From Saprospiraceae bacterium (GTDB lineage Bacteria > Bacteroidota > Bacteroidia > Chitinophagales > Saprospiraceae): 36,537 bases of DNA. The translations under genes were made by a program, and so were the position numbers. Under the pieces are notes generated by a model. That model was not told the DNA's origin and ran no database searches. It saw nothing but the letters and a program-made list of their open reading frames with translations. Each line of letters starts with the position of its first letter. Position 1 is the stretch's first letter. Shown here one piece after another: positions 1 through 7,485 of the stretch. The DNA is taken from NCBI GenBank assembly GCA_028277915.1, contig JANQFJ010000317.1, positions 1 through 36,537 of the forward strand. The letters run 5' to 3'.

Positions 1-668
1 ATAATCTCCCGCTCTACGCTAATTTGGGTATTGCCCAATTGGAGCAATTGATTAAGCAAAATGAGTTGTTTTTAATTGACAATTTGTTGAACAAACTCAA
101 AGCCGATGGTTTAATCATTCATGTAAACCCTTTACAGGAATGGTTACAACCTGAAGGTGATCGATTTGAAAATCCGCCAATTGAAACCATAAAAACTATC
201 GTAGAATACGCAACTTTTCCAATCATTGTAAAAGAAGTTGGTCAAGGTATGGGCTATGAGAGTCTGAAAGCATTATTTCAATTACCTATTGAAGCGATTG
301 ATTTTGCAGCAAATGGAGGGACCAATTTTGCTAAACTTGAATTATTGCGAAGTGATAAAAAGAAGCAGGAAATATACAGTAAACTGGCCCTGGTTGGACA
401 TAGCGCTGAAGATATGATCAGGTTCACCAACCAGATAATTGAAAAACTCGGTGAAAAAAGAAAATGCAAGCAGGTGATCATTTCTGGAGGTATTCGTAAC
501 TTCCTCGATGGGTATTATGTAATTAATAAATTACCTTTGCCTTGTGTTTATGGACAGGCATCTGGTTTTTTGAAGCATGCCAAAGGATCTTACGAAGAGT
601 TGAGAGATTATGTTGACGCTCAGATTGAGGGATTGAAATTGGCAAATGCATTTTTAAAATTGCGATAA
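1..668 (+). CDS. fni: Type 2 isopentenyl-diphosphate delta-isomerase (C-terminal part, 5' truncated by window edge)
   Basis: This is the FMN-dependent type 2 isomerase that interconverts isopentenyl and dimethylallyl diphosphate. The reading frame is open from base 3 (NLPLYANLG...), and the family's PLxANLG segment lies before the first possible start in the window, so the gene begins upstream and the TTG at 24 is internal. Visible signatures are HVNPLQE (the family's substrate/Mg-binding His, Asn, Gln and Glu are all present), a KEVGQGM segment, an AANGGTNFAKLE loop and SGGIRNFLDG, which correspond to the phosphate- and flavin-binding loops of the TIM barrel. HMG-CoA reductase follows 15 nt downstream on the same strand, which supports a mevalonate-pathway role. 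Identity is firm; the N-terminus is not in view. Confidence 0.93.
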   Translation, partial: NLPLYANLGIAQLEQLIKQNELFLIDNLLNKLKADGLIIHVNPLQEWLQPEGDRFENPPIETIKTIVEYATFPIIVKEVGQGMGYESLKALFQLPIEAIDFAANGGTNFAKLELLRSDKKKQEIYSKLALVGHSAEDMIRFTNQIIEKLGEKRKCKQVIISGGIRNFLDGYYVINKLPLPCVYGQASGFLKHAKGSYEELRDYVDAQIEGLKLANAFLKLR

Positions 669-683
669 CAGAGAATAATAAAA

Positions 684-2045
684 ATGAAAAAATCGATAAC
701 AGGTTTTTCAAAATTATCAAAAAGAGGCAAACTTCGATGGATCGTTGAAAACTTTTTCGTGGACCCTGAAAATGTAATGCGTGAGTTAAAAAGTTATTGG
801 CTTCAAAATGAAGCTCAACAAAAAATCCTGGATGGGTTCAGTGAAAACACGATCAGCAATTATCCATTACCCTACGGCGTCGCACCCAATTTTGTCATCA
901 ATGACAAAACTTATTGTGTGCCAATGGTTATCGAAGAAAGCTCTGTTGTCGCTGCCGCTTCTGCAGCCGCAAAGTTTTGGATGACTCGTGGAGGTTTCAA
1001 AGCCAAAGTCATTTCAACCCGTAAAGTCGGGCAGGTTCATTTTATATGGAAAGGCGATTTTTCAAAATTGCAAAGTAAGTTTCCACAGTTGGAAAAACAG
1101 CTACGAAAAAATGCTTATCCAATTACCCAAAATATGGAAAAGCGAGGTGGTGGAGTCGTGGACATCCATTTGGTTGATATGTCCGAGCATGAAAAAGACT
1201 ACTATCAGCTCAAAGTTACTTTTGAGACATGCGATTCTATGGGAGCTAATTTTATCAATTCAGTTCTGGAAGAATTCGCCAAAACACTCCAAAATTTTAT
1301 CATTCAGGACACTAATTTCACTGATTCGGAAAAAGACGTTATGATTGTGATGTCTATCCTTTCCAATTATACGCCAGAATGTTTAGTGAGGGCTTGGGTG
1401 GAATGCCCTGTTGATAAACTCGGATCGTTTTCCAACGATATCGATGCCGCAACTTTTGCACATAAATTCTGTAAAGCCATTCGTATCGCACACATTGATC
1501 CGCATCGCGCAGCAACCCATAATAAAGGGATCTTCAATGGAGTTGACGCAGTAGTTTTAGCCACCGGGAATGATTTCCGGGCCATCGAAGCTTGTGGTCA
1601 CACTTATGCAGCAAGAGATGGTCAATATCGCAGCCTGAGTTATTGTAAGACAGAAGACGGCAAATTCAAATTCTGGATGGATATTCCGTTGGCAATTGGA
1701 ACAGTTGGAGGATTAACTACTTTGCACCCAATCGCAAAACGCTCTTTGGAATTGTTGGATAATCCAGGTGCTGAAGAATTGATGATGATTATTGCCGCTA
1801 CAGGCTTGGCACAAAATTTCGCAGCGATCCGTTCATTGGTGACTACTGGAATTCAGCAAGGTCATATGAAAATGCATCTCCTGAATATCCTCAACCATCT
1901 TGAAGCTACACAGGATGAAGTGGATTTGGCGCTCGAATTCTTTAATAATAAGGCAGTTTCATTCACCGCAGTTCGCGAATTTCTAAACAGCCAACGCCCT
2001 GTCGACAAAAAACTCAGCAAAGCGTTTGTTTATAAAAAAACCTAA
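684..2045 (+). CDS. mvaA: Hydroxymethylglutaryl-CoA reductase, class II
   Basis: The enzyme reduces HMG-CoA to mevalonate, the committed step of the mevalonate route. At 453 aa it is slightly longer than the roughly 430 aa typical of class II. Family landmarks are VIEESSVVAAAS (catalytic Glu84/85), DSMGANFINS near 184-193, THNKGIFNG with catalytic Lys281, ATGNDFRA with catalytic Asp297, and GIQQGHMKMH with catalytic His394. GND rather than GQD, and the DxMGAN form, place it in class II. It is not a degradation gene here, because its partner is the isomerase 15 nt upstream, in a probable operon. Its stop codon overlaps the stop of the convergent small gene by 4 nt. NADH versus NADPH preference cannot be read from the sequence. 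Confidence 0.95.
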   Translation: MKKSITGFSKLSKRGKLRWIVENFFVDPENVMRELKSYWLQNEAQQKILDGFSENTISNYPLPYGVAPNFVINDKTYCVPMVIEESSVVAAASAAAKFWMTRGGFKAKVISTRKVGQVHFIWKGDFSKLQSKFPQLEKQLRKNAYPITQNMEKRGGGVVDIHLVDMSEHEKDYYQLKVTFETCDSMGANFINSVLEEFAKTLQNFIIQDTNFTDSEKDVMIVMSILSNYTPECLVRAWVECPVDKLGSFSNDIDAATFAHKFCKAIRIAHIDPHRAATHNKGIFNGVDAVVLATGNDFRAIEACGHTYAARDGQYRSLSYCKTEDGKFKFWMDIPLAIGTVGGLTTLHPIAKRSLELLDNPGAEELMMIIAATGLAQNFAAIRSLVTTGIQQGHMKMHLLNILNHLEATQDEVDLALEFFNNKAVSFTAVREFLNSQRPVDKKLSKAFVYKKT

Positions 2046-2350
2046 CTTAAAAGTTCAGTTTTCAAAAATTCTTTCACACCCTCTTGCCCTGATATTTCAA
2101 GGTCAATACCTTTTTTATAGGGTTGAAAATGTAATTTTATTTCAAAAAACGGACAACAAGCGCGTTCAGCTGCATCCAGTTCCATTAGTTTGCTACCAAA
2201 CCCTCCCTCTTCTTCAAACTTGAAAAGATATCCATCATTCAATTCTACAATTTTACCAACCGCCTCAAATATTTCTTTTTTCAATAATGCTTTTCTTTTT
2301 CTAAATTCCTCACCCGTTAAACGACAAGTTAAATTTTTATTAGCTTCCAT
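2042..2350 (-). CDS. Small CCPF-motif protein of unknown function
   Basis: A 102-aa protein that is probably cytoplasmic, with no signal peptide or membrane segment. It contains ERACCPFFEIKLHF, a Cys-Cys-Pro-Phe motif after a short acidic/helical N-terminus, followed by an ISGQEGVKEFL tail. I recall small bacterial proteins with the same ERACCPF core and G.EG.K.FL ending, so I consider it a real gene. I know of no assigned function. The adjacent cysteines could bind a metal or a thiol-reactive ligand, which is inference. It lies convergent to HMG-CoA reductase (4-nt stop overlap: TAA on the plus strand, TAG on the minus strand) and back-to-back with the GHMP kinase gene. It therefore interrupts the isoprenoid genes on the other strand. 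Confidence 0.75.
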   Translation of the reverse strand: MEANKNLTCRLTGEEFRKRKALLKKEIFEAVGKIVELNDGYLFKFEEEGGFGSKLMELDAAERACCPFFEIKLHFQPYKKGIDLEISGQEGVKEFLKTELLS

Positions 2351-2433
2351 AAATTAATGTTTTTAGAAGTTTACCAAATTTAAGACTTTTCAAACAGATC
2401 GAAATATCCAACTGTAAAGAGACCAAAAAAGTA

Positions 2434-2441
2434 TAAATTTG
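2434..2441 (+). promoter_or_regulatory. Bacteroidota -7 box (TAAATTTG) of the GHMP kinase gene
   Basis: TAAATTTG matches the TAnnTTTG consensus and ends 20 nt before the ATG at 2462, a plausible position for a short leader. A clear TTG -33 box is not visible; CTG at 2412-2414 is at the right spacing (19 nt) but imperfect. Confidence 0.55.
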
Positions 2442-2461
2442 CAATCATCTTATGAGAAGAC

Positions 2462-3385
2462 ATGACTGACACTTTCTACGCACATGGCAAACTATTGTTG
2501 ACTGGAGAGTACTTTGTTTTGGACGGAGCGCTGGCTTTGGCTTTGCCTTGCAAATTGGGTCAAACCATGACAATTCAGTCCATTGAAACCAGAGATCCAA
2601 TTTTAAAATGGAAAAGCCTGGATCATGAAGGCAAGACCTGGTTTGAGGCAACGTTCGATTTGTATGCTTTTAGGCTAAAAAACTATACCGACAAACAAAC
2701 CGCAATCACCTTGCAGGGAATTCTCGAGATCACAAATAGCCTTAATCCATTTTTTTTTAATCCCGAAAAAAGCTATCAAGTTGAAACAAAACTAGAATTT
2801 CCAAGACTTTGGGGACTTGGGACCAGTTCGACACTCATCTACAACATCGCTCAGTGGGGTAAAGCCAATCCATACGAAATCCTTGAAGCGACATTTGGTG
2901 GATCAGGTTATGACCTTGCCTGTGCGGGAGCTGATGGTCCCATTTTGTACCAAAAAACAAATAGTAAAATCCATTTTGAAAGATGTGATTTTAGCCCTTC
3001 TTTTAAAGAAAATTTATATTTCATCTTTCTCGGGAAAAAACAAAACAGCCGTGACGGTATTGAGCATTATAAACAGAAAGTCAAAAACCAGCCTACTCTG
3101 ATCGATCAAGTCACAAAATTGACAAAATCGATTCTTGAAAGTAAGAGTCTGGCTAACTTTGAGTATCTGGTTGAAAAACACGAAGATTTCGTTTCAAAAA
3201 CTTTAACTTTACCAAAAGTCAAAGATCAATACTTTAAGAACTTCCCCGGAGTTGTAAAGTCATTAGGAGCATGGGGAGGTGATTTCGTGCTGGCAACAAG
3301 CGATTGGGGTGATACAAAAACCAAAGAATATTTCAACGAAAAGGGTTTTGAGGTGTTTTTAAAGTATAATGACTTAATACTTTGA
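2462..3385 (+). CDS. GHMP kinase of the GYDIA type, probable mevalonate-pathway kinase
   Basis: A 307-aa GHMP-superfamily small-molecule kinase. Visible parts are an N-terminal HGKLLLTGEY strand-loop (8-17), the ATP-binding glycine/serine loop GLGTSST (118-124), and GSGYDLACA (147-155). The last corresponds to the signature that gives the Bacteroidota GYDIA kinase family its name, here with Leu for Ile. The motif also resembles GSGFD of phosphomevalonate kinases. Proximity to HMG-CoA reductase and type 2 isomerase makes mevalonate or phosphomevalonate kinase the likeliest activity, but the substrate is inferred from context. It has its own -7 box at 2434 and lies 30 nt before the flavoprotein gene, with which it may be cotranscribed. 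Confidence 0.85.
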   Translation: MTDTFYAHGKLLLTGEYFVLDGALALALPCKLGQTMTIQSIETRDPILKWKSLDHEGKTWFEATFDLYAFRLKNYTDKQTAITLQGILEITNSLNPFFFNPEKSYQVETKLEFPRLWGLGTSSTLIYNIAQWGKANPYEILEATFGGSGYDLACAGADGPILYQKTNSKIHFERCDFSPSFKENLYFIFLGKKQNSRDGIEHYKQKVKNQPTLIDQVTKLTKSILESKSLANFEYLVEKHEDFVSKTLTLPKVKDQYFKNFPGVVKSLGAWGGDFVLATSDWGDTKTKEYFNEKGFEVFLKYNDLIL

Positions 3386-3415
3386 TTGTGAAACAAAAGA
3401 ATAATTTTTGAATTT

Positions 3416-4141
3416 ATGCCATGGAAATGGTACGATAGCAAAGTCATAAAAATTGAGGATCAAACGCCAACAACGAAGCGGTTTTTTGTAGAAATCTCTG
3501 AAGAAGAACCGATAGACTTCACACCAGGGCAGTTTGTGACGATGGATCTTCCAATCAGTGATAGACGCAATAAACGCTGGCGGAGTTATTCGATTGCCAA
3601 TGCACCGAACGGCATCAATATTTTGGAATTTTGCATTGTTCGCCTGGAAGGTGGAGCAGCCTCAGAATATCTTTTCAATGAACTAAAAGTTGGTGAAAAA
3701 ATACGTTTCAAGGGCCCATCCGGAAAATTCATTTTACCTGATCCTATTGAAAAAGATCTCGTTTTGATTTGTACAGGTACTGGTGTAGCTCCTTACCGCA
3801 GTATGCTGATTGATTTGCATAATAATAAAAAACCTCATAAAAACATACATTTGATTTTTGGTACACGATACGAAAATGGCATTCTTTATCGCGATGAATT
3901 TGAACAGTTGGAAAAAGAAATTTCAGATTTCAAATATTCCGTTACGCTCTCTCGTGAAGAAAACTGGAAAGGCCTGAAAGGGTACGTCCATCAGGTGTAC
4001 TTGAAGGAATATAAAAATGTACGATCAGACATCGATTTTTATATCTGTGGTTGGAGGAATATGATTGATGACGCCGTTGCTAACTTGATCCTGGAACTAG
4101 GTTATGATAAGTCGCAAGTGCATTATGAGCTTTACGGTTAA
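3416..4141 (+). CDS. FAD-dependent ferredoxin-NADP(+) reductase-like oxidoreductase
   Basis: A 241-aa soluble flavoprotein with the two-domain ferredoxin reductase fold. The FAD-binding barrel carries PGQFVTMDL (about 37-45) and RSYSIANAP (56-64, the RxYS FAD motif), followed by a GGAAS phosphate loop (79-83). The NAD(P) half carries GTGVAPYRSM (121-130) and a CGWRNMIDD segment, and the chain ends in HYELYG, typical of ferredoxin/flavodoxin-type reductases. No 2Fe-2S domain is fused, so a separate carrier protein must be the partner; none is nearby. The start is ATG, preceded by a poor TAatTTTTG sequence. The 30-nt gap after the GHMP kinase allows cotranscription, although a metabolic link is only conjecture. 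Confidence 0.87.
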   Translation: MPWKWYDSKVIKIEDQTPTTKRFFVEISEEEPIDFTPGQFVTMDLPISDRRNKRWRSYSIANAPNGINILEFCIVRLEGGAASEYLFNELKVGEKIRFKGPSGKFILPDPIEKDLVLICTGTGVAPYRSMLIDLHNNKKPHKNIHLIFGTRYENGILYRDEFEQLEKEISDFKYSVTLSREENWKGLKGYVHQVYLKEYKNVRSDIDFYICGWRNMIDDAVANLILELGYDKSQVHYELYG

Positions 4142-4231
4142 AAGATTTTAAACTTGTCTTCTCGAATACATTTCACCTAAGCTCATTATATTATTCAACC
4201 CTTTCGTGATGTTTCTGTTATACTTCACAGC

Positions 4232-4239
4232 TATCTTTG
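4232..4239 (+). promoter_or_regulatory. -7 box (TATCTTTG) of the msrA-DM13-barrel operon
   Basis: Exact TAnnTTTG match ending 16 nt before the msrA ATG at 4256. The three following genes are separated by only 7 and 21 nt, so this is the likely promoter of all three. No convincing TTG -33 box. Confidence 0.6.
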
Positions 4240-4255
4240 TAATAAAAAAAGAAAT

Positions 4256-4942
4256 ATGCTAAAGCAACTATTGGTTTTCACATTGCTTTTTTTAATCACT
4301 TCGGTTGGTTGTAGTCAGCAAGATGTGAAAACAACAAAACCTAAAAAGAACGGGACCAAATCCATTGCCGAATACATTAAAAAAGACAAATACACGGATT
4401 ATGAAGTAGCTACTTTTGCAGGCGGCTGTTTTTGGTGTACCGAAGCCGCATTCGAACGCATCAATGGGGTAAAAGATGTGATCAGCGGATATTCAGGTGG
4501 ACATACAGAACGTCCCACTTACAAAGAGGTCGGCGGCGGATCAACCGGCCATGCAGAAGCAATAATGATTTATTATGATCCACAAGTTGTTAGTTTTCAA
4601 ATACTTCTGGATGTGTTTTTTGTAGCACATGATCCGACGACGCTCAACAGACAAGGGCCGGATGTTGGAGAAGAATATCGTTCAGCCATATTTTATCATA
4701 ATAATGCACAAAAAGATTTAGCTGAAAAAACAATAAAAAAGATTGATGATTCCGGAAAATTAGTCAATCCAATCGTCACCAAATTGAGTCCGTACACTGA
4801 GTTTTGGGTAGCAGAAGATTATCACCAGAATTTCTATGAACTCAATCCTAACCAGCCATATGTAAGAAGTATTAGTCGCCCGAAAGTGGAAAAAGTAAAA
4901 AAAGAATTTGCTTCAATTTTAAAAACAAAATACCGAAAATAA
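4256..4942 (+). CDS. msrA: Peptide methionine (S)-S-oxide reductase, lipoprotein form
   Basis: Reduces methionine-S-sulfoxide in proteins. The 228-aa chain starts with a lipoprotein signal (hydrophobic residues 5-16, lipobox ending in Cys19), so it should be anchored in the periplasm rather than cytoplasmic. The catalytic motif GGCFWC lies at 56-61 with nucleophile Cys58; GYSGG, GHAEA and DYHQNF are the usual active-site and structural motifs. The only other non-lipid cysteine is Cys61. Near the C-terminus, where many MsrA have PYC before xxIxPK, this one has PYV, so a common recycling cysteine is absent. It is the first gene of an apparent operon with a DM13 lipoprotein and an outer-membrane barrel, which may supply electrons or localisation. 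Confidence 0.93.
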   Translation: MLKQLLVFTLLFLITSVGCSQQDVKTTKPKKNGTKSIAEYIKKDKYTDYEVATFAGGCFWCTEAAFERINGVKDVISGYSGGHTERPTYKEVGGGSTGHAEAIMIYYDPQVVSFQILLDVFFVAHDPTTLNRQGPDVGEEYRSAIFYHNNAQKDLAEKTIKKIDDSGKLVNPIVTKLSPYTEFWVAEDYHQNFYELNPNQPYVRSISRPKVEKVKKEFASILKTKYRK

Positions 4943-4949
4943 AACAATC

Positions 4950-5636
4950 ATGAATAAGGCTATTTATTTTTTAGCCGTCGTCAGCGTGCTGATGACGGGT
5001 TGTATCGGTGACGATATTATCTTTGATACGGTTGAAGAAGAAGTGCGTATTTCCAACCCGATTGACAGTCTCAAATTGGGTGATAGTTATGCATTTGAAG
5101 AAAAATTTTTAAACAATGTCGGGCAAGAAGAAGAACGCTTTGTGCTTTGGTCAAGTTCCGATCCTTCAATACTATCAATTGATGGAGAAGGTTTGGCAAC
5201 CGGACTCGCTTTAGGAAATGCTACTGTCACTGCAACTGTGGATATCGACGGCACTGGTTCTGTGATGGATCAGGTTCCGGTGACGGTCAACGAAGATAGT
5301 ACCGTAGTTAGCATCACCGAAAGAACAGGCGAATTGCAAACTACCAGCAGTTATGTGTTACAAGGCTCTTTTGTACTCCGAAATGAAGAAAATCAGCTGA
5401 TTTTGGAATTGGAAAACGATTACATCGCTTCATCCAGTTTGCCAGGGCTTTATGTTTATATGACCAATAACCCAAACTCGGTCAACGGAGCTTTGGAGTT
5501 GGATAAAGTTTCCGTATTTGATGGTGCGCATAGTTATGAAATTCCAGTCGGAGTCGAGCTAAGCACTTATGATTATCTGCTTTACTACTGCAAACCTTTC
5601 GGAGTAAAAGTAGGCGATGGTGAATTCGAAAATTAA
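4950..5636 (+). CDS. Lipoprotein with bacterial Ig-like (Big2) and DM13 domains
   Basis: A 228-aa lipoprotein: short signal peptide with lipobox LMTGC (Cys18). Next comes a Big2-like Ig fold (about 35-115; VLWSSSDPSILSIDGEG...ATGLALGNATVTA). A DM13 domain follows (about 120-228; GSFVL..., LPGLYVYMTNNP, HSYEIPVG, YDYLLYYCKPFGVKVGDGEF). The single non-lipid cysteine, Cys214, is the conserved DM13 cysteine in the YCKPF segment. DM13 domains have been proposed to act in electron transfer or redox reactions, but direct biochemical support is limited. It sits 7 nt after msrA and 21 nt before a barrel gene, so one transcript is likely. The domain call rests on the motif pattern and has not been searched. 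Confidence 0.8.
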   Translation: MNKAIYFLAVVSVLMTGCIGDDIIFDTVEEEVRISNPIDSLKLGDSYAFEEKFLNNVGQEEERFVLWSSSDPSILSIDGEGLATGLALGNATVTATVDIDGTGSVMDQVPVTVNEDSTVVSITERTGELQTTSSYVLQGSFVLRNEENQLILELENDYIASSSLPGLYVYMTNNPNSVNGALELDKVSVFDGAHSYEIPVGVELSTYDYLLYYCKPFGVKVGDGEFEN

Positions 5637-5657
5637 TCGACTCAAAACAAATAAATC

Positions 5658-6530
5658 ATGCTACATTATAAAAATATTTTGCTCTCAGGATTATTTCTGC
5701 TTTTAACCAATTTAGTCTTAGCTGGAGGCGGGTGGCCACAACCCAAAGGCAAAGGATACTTCAAATTATCTCAATGGTGGGTGATTTCAAACCAACATTT
5801 TACGGATACGGGTTTGCTTGATCCAAATGTCACTACAGGAACTTTCAATACAAGTATCTATGCAGAATATGGATTTACAAACCGGCTCACAGGAATCGTT
5901 TATTTTCCATTTTTCAGTCGTGTTTATACCAATAATATCGTTTCAGGAACTACAGGAAAAGTGATCGTTCCAGGAGAGTCGATCAATTCAATTGGTGATA
6001 CCGACGTAAGTTTTAAATATGGGTTGATCGTTAACAAACCGGTTGTATTAAGTGCTACTTTGACTTTGGGCTTGCCTTTTGGAAATCCTGCCGGAGGTAG
6101 CCAGGGAAATTTACAAACCGGTGATGGAGAATTCAATCAGATGCTGATTTTTGATGCTGGCACAGGATTTAAAGTAGGAAATGTAAGCTCATATGCCAAC
6201 GCCTATTTTGGATTCAATCAGCGCAATGGCGGATATTCTGACGAATGGCGCTTTGGTTTTGAAGCAGGTGCCAATTTGTTCAAAAATAAAGTTACGGCAA
6301 TCATGCGGTTTTATGGGGTTCGATCTTTGAACAATGGAACCCAAAATGATGACAATAATGCGGGAACCAGCTTCTTTGCGAATAATAGTGAACACTTTAC
6401 TATTTCACCAGAAATTGCCTACAATATCAAAGAAAATTGGGGCGTATCTTTTACTTATGGCAAAGCAGTTGCAGGAAGGTTGATTTTCGCAGATCCTTCT
6501 TATTCTGTTGGTGCGTTTTTAAAATTTTAA
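5658..6530 (+). CDS. Predicted outer-membrane beta-barrel protein
   Basis: A 290-aa exported protein. A signal peptide (hydrophobic about 6-22, ending LVLAGG) is followed by a GGWPQPKGKGYFKLSQWW start typical of transporter-like barrels in Bacteroidota. Repeated amphipathic strands follow (TSIYAEYGFTNRLTGIVYFPFF, DTDVSFKYGLIV, ISPEIAYNIKENWGVSFTYG). It ends in Phe (AFLKF), as expected for a BAM substrate. The overall look resembles the phenol-degradation meta-pathway (MetA) barrel type, whose members are mostly uncharacterised. Third gene of the msrA-DM13 operon. The ligand is unknown; it could equally be a structural barrel. Confidence 0.72.
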   Translation: MLHYKNILLSGLFLLLTNLVLAGGGWPQPKGKGYFKLSQWWVISNQHFTDTGLLDPNVTTGTFNTSIYAEYGFTNRLTGIVYFPFFSRVYTNNIVSGTTGKVIVPGESINSIGDTDVSFKYGLIVNKPVVLSATLTLGLPFGNPAGGSQGNLQTGDGEFNQMLIFDAGTGFKVGNVSSYANAYFGFNQRNGGYSDEWRFGFEAGANLFKNKVTAIMRFYGVRSLNNGTQNDDNNAGTSFFANNSEHFTISPEIAYNIKENWGVSFTYGKAVAGRLIFADPSYSVGAFLKF

Positions 6531-6561
6531 ATTTTTAAAAACTATGCTATAAAAAATGTGT

Positions 6562-6569
6562 TATCTTTG
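6562..6569 (+). promoter_or_regulatory. -7 box (TATCTTTG) of the nifU-like gene
   Basis: Exact TAnnTTTG match, identical to the msrA box, ending 30 nt before the ATG at 6600. No clear -33 TTG. Confidence 0.58.
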
Positions 6570-6599
6570 TAGAATAATTCTAAATAAGCGAAAGAGAAA

Positions 6600-7217
6600 A
6601 TGGAAAATAAAACAGCAACTAAAAATCCAGTCATGCTCTATACAGAGCAAACGCCGAATCCTGAGTCATTGAAATTCGTAACTAACCGAATGATCTACAA
6701 AGGCACCGCGGATTTTAGAGAAGAAGAATTAGCCAGAGAATGGTCTCCAATGGCGACTGCATTATTTGAATTGCCCTACGTGAAAGGCGTTTATATCTGC
6801 AATAATTTTGTAACTCTAACCAAAGAATTTAATTACTCCTGGGAAGATATCATGCTCCAGGCTAAAGATTATATCAAAAAATATATAGAAGATGGCAAAC
6901 CTATTTTAACCGAAGGATTTGAAGAAGCGATGGAAAAGCTGGAAGAAGAGCGCGGAGCGAGCTACGAATATACCGGCGAAGAGGCAGAATTGGTGAAAAA
7001 AATCAAAGAACTTATTGATACCTATGTCAAGCCGGCAGTTGAAATGGACGGCGGAAATATTGAATTTAAAAAATTCGACAAAGGAACAGTTGTAGTTGTC
7101 CTGCAAGGAAGCTGCAGTGGATGCCCATCATCAACGGTGACGCTCAAAGCAGGAATCGAAGGCATGCTCAAACGAATGGTCCCTGAAGTAACCGAAGTTG
7201 TTGCTGAGATGGGTTAA
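6600..7217 (+). CDS. Nfu/NifU-family iron-sulfur cluster carrier protein
   Basis: A 205-aa cytoplasmic protein with two domains. The N-terminal Nfu-type domain (about 12-100) starts YTEQTPNPESLKFVTNR and has the ELPYVKGVYICNNFVTLTK core. The C-terminal NifU domain (about 128-203) contains GSCSGCPSSTVTLKAGIE with the cluster-binding CxxC at Cys172/Cys175. Proteins of this architecture bind a 4Fe-4S cluster at a dimer interface and hand it to apo-proteins. A glutamate-rich linker (107-130) joins the domains. It has its own promoter box and a strong terminator, so it is probably monocistronic. No other suf or isc gene is in the window. Confidence 0.92.
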   Translation: MENKTATKNPVMLYTEQTPNPESLKFVTNRMIYKGTADFREEELAREWSPMATALFELPYVKGVYICNNFVTLTKEFNYSWEDIMLQAKDYIKKYIEDGKPILTEGFEEAMEKLEEERGASYEYTGEEAELVKKIKELIDTYVKPAVEMDGGNIEFKKFDKGTVVVVLQGSCSGCPSSTVTLKAGIEGMLKRMVPEVTEVVAEMG

Positions 7218-7245
7218 ACGAATAATTGTTAATGAATTTTTTTAT

Positions 7246-7284
7246 AAAAAGGCTGAAACCAAAGTGTAGGTTCCAGCCTTTTTT
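7246..7284 (+). terminator. Rho-independent terminator of the nifU-like gene
   Basis: Left arm 7246-7260 and right arm 7269-7283 form a 15-bp stem with one A/C mismatch and an 8-nt loop (aaagtgta). The GC-rich core GGCTG/CAGCC is followed by TTTTTT. It lies 28 nt after the stop codon. The A-run before the stem means it could also work on the other strand. Confidence 0.85.
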
Positions 7285-7485
7285 ATAGCCTTTTGGGGTC
7301 GTAAAAGCCTAATCTCTACTTACATGAACATTTACTTTTTAATCCGGTAAATCTACTAAATGTAAGTTCAAGCATTTATTTATTTCGAAAACTTTGAAAA
7401 GGTTACTGTGAAAAATAAATTTTATTTCAAAAACTATTTTCCTTCTTCAAAGTAATGTTCATTTTTGCAGTCTAAATAGTAAACC

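Noticed and set aside
24-26. TTG as start of the first gene
   Set aside because: The frame is open to the window edge, and the conserved PLxANLG segment lies upstream; the gene is truncated by the window.
1806-1822. Sigma-54-like TTGGCAC-N-TTTCGC sequence
   Set aside because: The -12 half does not match TTGC, and it lies inside the HMG-CoA reductase reading frame.
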